Shown: positions 29,101 through 35,600 of the stretch, in pieces | How the letters are laid out: each line of letters starts with the position of its first letter | Position numbering within the stretch: the stretch's first letter is position 1 | Assembly (NCBI GenBank): GCA_018389105.1 | Contig: JACATO010002130.1 | Location: forward strand, 434,001-498,000 | Direction: 5' to 3' | DNA length: 64,000 nucleotides | DNA from: Nautilus pompilius | Taxonomy: Eukaryota; Mollusca; Cephalopoda; Nautilida; Nautilidae | Notes under the pieces: generated by a model | The model's database searches: none | Seen by the model: the letters and a program-made list of their open reading frames with translations, nothing else | What the model was told of the DNA's origin: nothing | Position numbers and translations under genes: made by a program

Positions 29101-32100
29101 TTATAGGCCTGTAATGTCATGCATGGTTGATCTGATCTTGAAACTAATTAAAATTTTAAAATAAATTTCCTTATTCAGAACAGTAATTCTATTATCTATC
29201 AATACTTATGTTTTCAACTTCTGAAATGCTTGTAAAAATTGATAGTAGTTTTTTTTTTGTTTTTTTTAAAATTTGGTCTACAATATCTTTCATTGAAGAT
29301 TTTTGTGAAATGCATAGACTGCCAGATCATGTAATCTTTTATATTTTTATTTGCTGTTGATAATTTATATATAAATAATTAGTGAATTCACTGTAGACTA
29401 CATTTTACCAAACTGTCAAGCACTTTTAATTTTTGGTTGCCATCTTTTGATATAGAATTAAAATTTCCTGTGTTTTCTTAAGTAATCTATAATTATCCAT
29501 GGATTTTTCTACTGATTATGTACTCATTAAGTTTTTTAAAACATTTTGTTATAAAGAAACATTAAAAAATTAAACAGTTTTTTAAAAATCAGACATGCTA
29601 AAACTGGTTATACTAAACTAGAAAATTGTTGTTTTTTTCACAGTTAGCACTGATTGTTTTTATGGCTCATATTGGGAGTTTTGTGCCAGCAGAAAGCTGT
29701 CAAATTGGAACAGTAGACAGGATATTTACTCGCATCAAATCCTTGGAGAGTGTTTCTGTAGGTTTGTCAACATTTATGTTGGACTTAAATCAGGTAGGAA
29801 TATATTTTTTTGAAAATTTTCATTTTAAGTGCTTATAAGTCCAAGAATAGAAAATTAACCAACCATGACAGATTTTATTCCTACTTAAAAAAAAACTACT
29901 ACAACTCAAATAAAATAATTAGCTTATTAGTATAAAAATAAAATTTTAAAACATTAAAAAAATTTTTCCCTATAGTAAGCAAATGTATAAAATTATTGTA
30001 TATAATGACCTTGTAAAACATCAAGAATATTATTTCTGAAAGCACTATTTTTATTTTAAATATTGGTTGGTTGCTTTGGCATTCATTGGTCTCTTTAGCA
30101 CTTCAAATTTATGATTCTATCCTGCCAAAAGTTAAGGCTGCATATCAGGAAGCATAGTTGGAGACTGTTTAATCTCTTTCCTTGACTTGACTTGTGTAGA
30201 TTGGCAAAAATTTGCTACTGCACTAAAGTGCTCAGAATGCCCACTAGGTAGACATGCACTTTGGTGTTGATGGTGAGCTTGTTTTTTTTAACTCTCTTGG
30301 TTCAGAAATGGTGGATGCTTTGCCAATGCACATCTTAGAATCTGCATCAAGAGATAGATTTTTTGTCACAGTGGAACCAAGGTAACAGATTTTGTTGACT
30401 ATCTCAAGCTCATAGTCACCATTGGAGATTGAATATGGGCTAGTTGCACCTAGCCTCATAACATTTATTTTCTTCAGGTTGATGGTTAAGCCAAATTTGT
30501 CACAAACATATGAAATGTGAAGCCTATAGCTAATGTTCAGTGTGTAAGACCAATGCAGCAGCATCAACAAATAAAAGCTCCCTGATCAGTGCTTGGTGCA
30601 CCTTGCTTTTGGCTCAGAAACAGGCTAAACTGAAAAGAACACCTTCAGATCTTATATGTAGATTTTCACCTTTAGATAAATATCCAAAAGTGTAACTCAG
30701 GAATAGAGAAATGATGATACTGGAGAGTTAGAGCAAGGAAAAATCCCTGTTTGATGCCACTTTGGATTTCAAATGGTTTAGACATGAAGCCATTGAACAT
30801 AACATTATTTTGCATCTTGTCATGAAAAGAGATGCTCAGACTCAGCAATTTTGGAGGACAGCCTATCTTCTCCAGGTACTTAAACAACCCCCTCTGCTGA
30901 CATGGTTAAAAGCTTTGGTGAGGTCAGTGAAGGCAATGTACAAAGACTTTTGCTGTTCTCTGCCTTTTCTTGAAGTTGTTCAGAGAGAAGATCATATCTA
31001 ACATTTATCTGTTTGATGGAAATCTACATTTTTCCTTAGGGTACACGTTCTATCTGTATCTGAAGTCTCTTGAGGATGAAATGCACAGGCCTTGCCTACA
31101 ACACTTAGAAGAGAAATAATGCAATAATTGTTGCAGTCACTACAGTCTCCTTTATCTTTTATAGAATTTGATGACGTTAGAGTCATGCATGTTTTGAGGT
31201 ACTACACCCTCTTCCCAGCACTGCAGCAGTAGATTGTATATGTGCAGGAGTAGGACCTCCTTTTTTGCACTTGGGTATTTAAGCAGTTCCCAAGTACCTT
31301 GCCACTTTTCAGGCTGTAAGTGACTTTGTTGAGCTCATCTACAATAGATTCTTTATTCAGTGCCCCTTGGGGAACTTGATTTTCTTTCAAGTTCAATGTA
31401 AGGTAATATTTTGCCCATCTTTCCATCTGTTTGTTCTTATCAGTGATTGGTTTTCCTGATTAATTTAAATATTCACATCACTATTAGAAGCTTATTTTTA
31501 TCTTTTCAGATGTATTGGAAAAAAAAGAAATTAAGCTAAAATAGTGGATAGGAAAACCTATAAAGTTTTAAATTCTGTGAGCTTTATTAGAAAACATTCT
31601 ACAATTTAGGCTACAATCCCCATGTTGATATGATTGATATGATCATGCTCTATGTGAAATTGTCAACTATTATTTTCTGTCTTTTCTCTAGAGTATGGGC
31701 AATTAGCTATAGATTACTCCACATTTTTACTGTCAATATTGTGTGGTGAGCCAGCTAATTTTAAAATTCATGAACAAAAAAAATAGATTAAAGTGTTTTA
31801 ACTATGATCTTTGTTATGGACTTGCAACATCTATTATCTGTACAACATACTGTGACAGCATGAACAAAGTTTAATTAAAGATAATCAAAATTTATTGACT
31901 AGAAATAATGTTGAAAATATATTACTATTTCTAAAAGGCATGAAAATGACAAAAAAAGCTAAAATGGATTCTTCTAAAATGTTGAAAGCAGATGCAATAA
32001 AACTAGATTAGTAAAACAAATAATAAAATTATTTAGTTATTTAATGGAGGGATTTTTACGTCAATTATAATTAATTATGTATTTATATTAAATAAAATTA

Positions 32101-32572
32101 GTATATTAATTGTATACAAACAAACTCTACTTAATTACACTCTCTGAGCAGCAATTTAAGTTAATTTATATGAAAGACTATAGTAATCTTTATTTGAAAC
32201 AGGGCAGCAAAATTTGATCAAATATAGACCAATCACATCATGACATCACAAATTATTGAAAGAAAAAAACCAAGTAAAAAGTGTTTTTATTTATTGAAAT
32301 GTACTTACACAAATATTTTTTAAAATTCTTAATTACAATAATTTTCTACTCTGCATTTCAAAGAATTAAGATTTTTAGCCTTTAGAATACTCTAAACTTT
32401 TATAAAATTTGATTTTAAAGAGACAAAAAATGTATTTAAAACAGTTAAATGTTTGTTTTTTATGAATTAATTGTTGTAAGTCTTTAAAATTTTAATTAGA
32501 GTACATTCTTGAACTATTATGATGATGATAAACAAATGTGACTATTTTTATACTGAAAAAATTTGATGTATA

Positions 32573-32609
<37 letters not shown>

Positions 32610-35600
32610 AGCTTGCTGGTAACTAAGCAGTACATGTAAACTGTTCACTTTTACTGTTCTAATAGTTCACATTTAAAATACAATAAAAAACAGATAATAA
32701 ATGGACACATTAAGTTTATAATCTATAAAAACCCGACTTTTCACAGATGTCTGATGCACTCAGGAATGCTACTGCTCAGTCTTTGGTTATTGTTGATGAG
32801 TTTGGAAAGGGAACTGAAAATGTAAGTAATGAAGTGCTTAAATTTATGTACGAAATTAGTTGAATTAAAAAATAAAACAGTAAACAAATTGTTAAATATA
32901 TAGGAACTTTTTTGTGCATTTTCTATGTATGTTACTGCAATATTTATTTTGTATTAGAAAACATTGTGCTAGTGAATAAGAATAAATTTCATCTAAACTA
33001 CTTTTAAAACACAATACTAGTTTATATTAACACAAAAATCAGATTTCATTCTCATATATATTATGAGTAACCAAAAGAAATGCTTAATACAGTCATAAAA
33101 TTAACTAATGCACAAGACTTATAAAGTATGGAGTCAAACAGTATCAATTTTCATTTCAAAATTATAAAGTTGGAACAACAACATTTGAATAAGTCTAGAA
33201 AAACCATCAACAAACAAATATTAATCTATGAAAGAAAATTTTTTTACTACAATTTTAATTCATTGATTAATTTATAAAAGATATTTAAAATTTAAAAAAA
33301 ATTAATTTTAGATACTAAATTTTTTCTTCATTGAAAACAAAATTATTGGAAAGTTTTATAGAATTAAAGACATTTGTTTTTTTTTTAAGATTGATGGACT
33401 GGCCTTACTTACTGCTAGTTTAAAGTATTGGATTGATATGAATGAAAATTGCCCACATGTAGTTCTATGCACTCATTTCCATTCTGTCGTAAAGCTTTTA
33501 CCACTTTCACCTACAGTTGTTTACAAGGTAAGTTTACAAATTCTGTTAAAAAAATCTGATTTTATAATAAACCAGCACTGAGTTTTATATAACATACTTT
33601 AACTGGTGATCTTTAATAAAATTTCCTGGTATACAGCAAGATGTTTTATGTACTGATAGTATATAAAATTCTAAAATAAATGTAAGGTTAATTTTTAATA
33701 TTTTAACACATGCTGACAAAGCTTTTTGTTATAAATGCTAATAGACTCCTAAATGATGATAATTTAATAATTTTTGTAGACCATGGAAACAATCAGCAAT
33801 GATGAAGAACTTGTATTCTTGTATCAGTTAATAGATGGCTTCACTAATTCAAGCTTTGCCAATCATATTGCTTTCCAAGCTGGACTGCCACAAGAAATTA
33901 TTAAAAGAGGAAAAGAAGTAAGAATTGTTGTATCAGACTTAGTCACACGAAATAGAATGATCATTGTGCACCATATTAAAAAACAAAAAAAAATATTTGT
34001 TAAGTTAACAGTTAAAGTTTACTTTCGGAGTATTTTGAGAATTTTAATATTATTTACTACATTTATAATTTTTTGACTACATATGTGTTTTTATAAATAT
34101 TTTAATTGACATTTAATAATTTTAATGCATTTTTATATACCAATGTTCTACATTTTGTTCTCTATAGGGATATAACTCTCATGTCCAAGGACTATAAAAT
34201 AGAGCATATAATTTAAAGAATTTATTTAAAAAAAAAACTTTTATTTTTGAATCATGAAAAATCTTCCATAATTTATTTACTTGATTAAATAAATCCCTTC
34301 ACACGTTAAAGAAAGAAAATTACAAGTTTACTAAACAGAAGTATCATTAAAAGCCTAGTATTTTGGAATAATTAATCTCTGTACATGCTTATATCCATGA
34401 AATAATATATGTACTTATAGTCTTTCTGCTTAAAAGCAGCTTTCCTTTCAAGCAACAAAATTTCCATTATTTTTAGCTAATATTGTCAATTTGTTCTTAA
34501 CCTCTCTATTTTAATCAGACATATGAAATTCAAATCAGTGTTTGCTTGAATATGATATATGCAACCATTAAAGGCTCAGAAAAACATTGTAAGATAATTT
34601 GGAAAAAGGAGCATTTATTTTTATTAGCATGTTACTTTCTGATTGCATACCTTACTGACACTAGTTATATTCATTATCTTTTAATTTTTAAATACTACTA
34701 TTTCTTTGTAATTAGAAAAAAATGTTATTAACAGAACAGTTTTGAACATGTTAGTTTTACTTTACATAACTATCTACCATCTCTCGCTCTCATGTGGAAT
34801 AGAAGTCATTTTAACAAGTATTTTATATTGTGATATGGAAAAAAATTTTGTTAATGATATTGGTATAAAATATTAGGATACCATATTAGCAACATTTGAA
34901 ACTAGCAACCTTAATTTTTGTTTATGTAGAGCTGTTTTTTTTTTTTTAAGATTCAAGAACTTTTCAAAGAAAATAAACCAGTGCGTCGATTAGATTCAGC
35001 AACTACTGATATGCAATTGAAATGGTAAATATTCAATGAATTATGAAATTATTATGAACAACTTTAAAAATGCAGTTTGCATAAATTTCAATGCAGTATG
35101 TTGACTATTTCAGGCGTAATGAGAATCTTCTTTAAAAAACGTTAAGGAACTGAAATTTGTTCTTGTTTTCTGTAGTTTTAAGACTTTCAGTAAAATACAG
35201 ATTTATATATACAGTGACAGAGAAAAGTTTAAGAATGATGGCTACATCAAACACCATAGAAGTAGCACTCTGAAAAACTGATGCTCAGACTGATTGGAAA
35301 ATCAAGCATCTCTCAATGGACAGGCACAAGGCATCCATTAACATTTTAAGTGATTTTGAGGATCTACCAGCTCCCACAAGAACTGTCCAGAGATAGTTTT
35401 GTGATTTCAAACCGATGGGATGTGTTGCCAGGAAAAAACCCTTTTTTCCTTTAAGAATCAAATGGCCTGAGTTCAGTTTACCAAAGACCATCTCCATTTG
35501 ACCCTGGAATTGTGGGTCAGGATTTCATCTGATGAATATGGTTCTAAAGGTTTATATCAGATAGTTGGACTTATGTGCAGCAAAGGTTCACTGGAGCATT

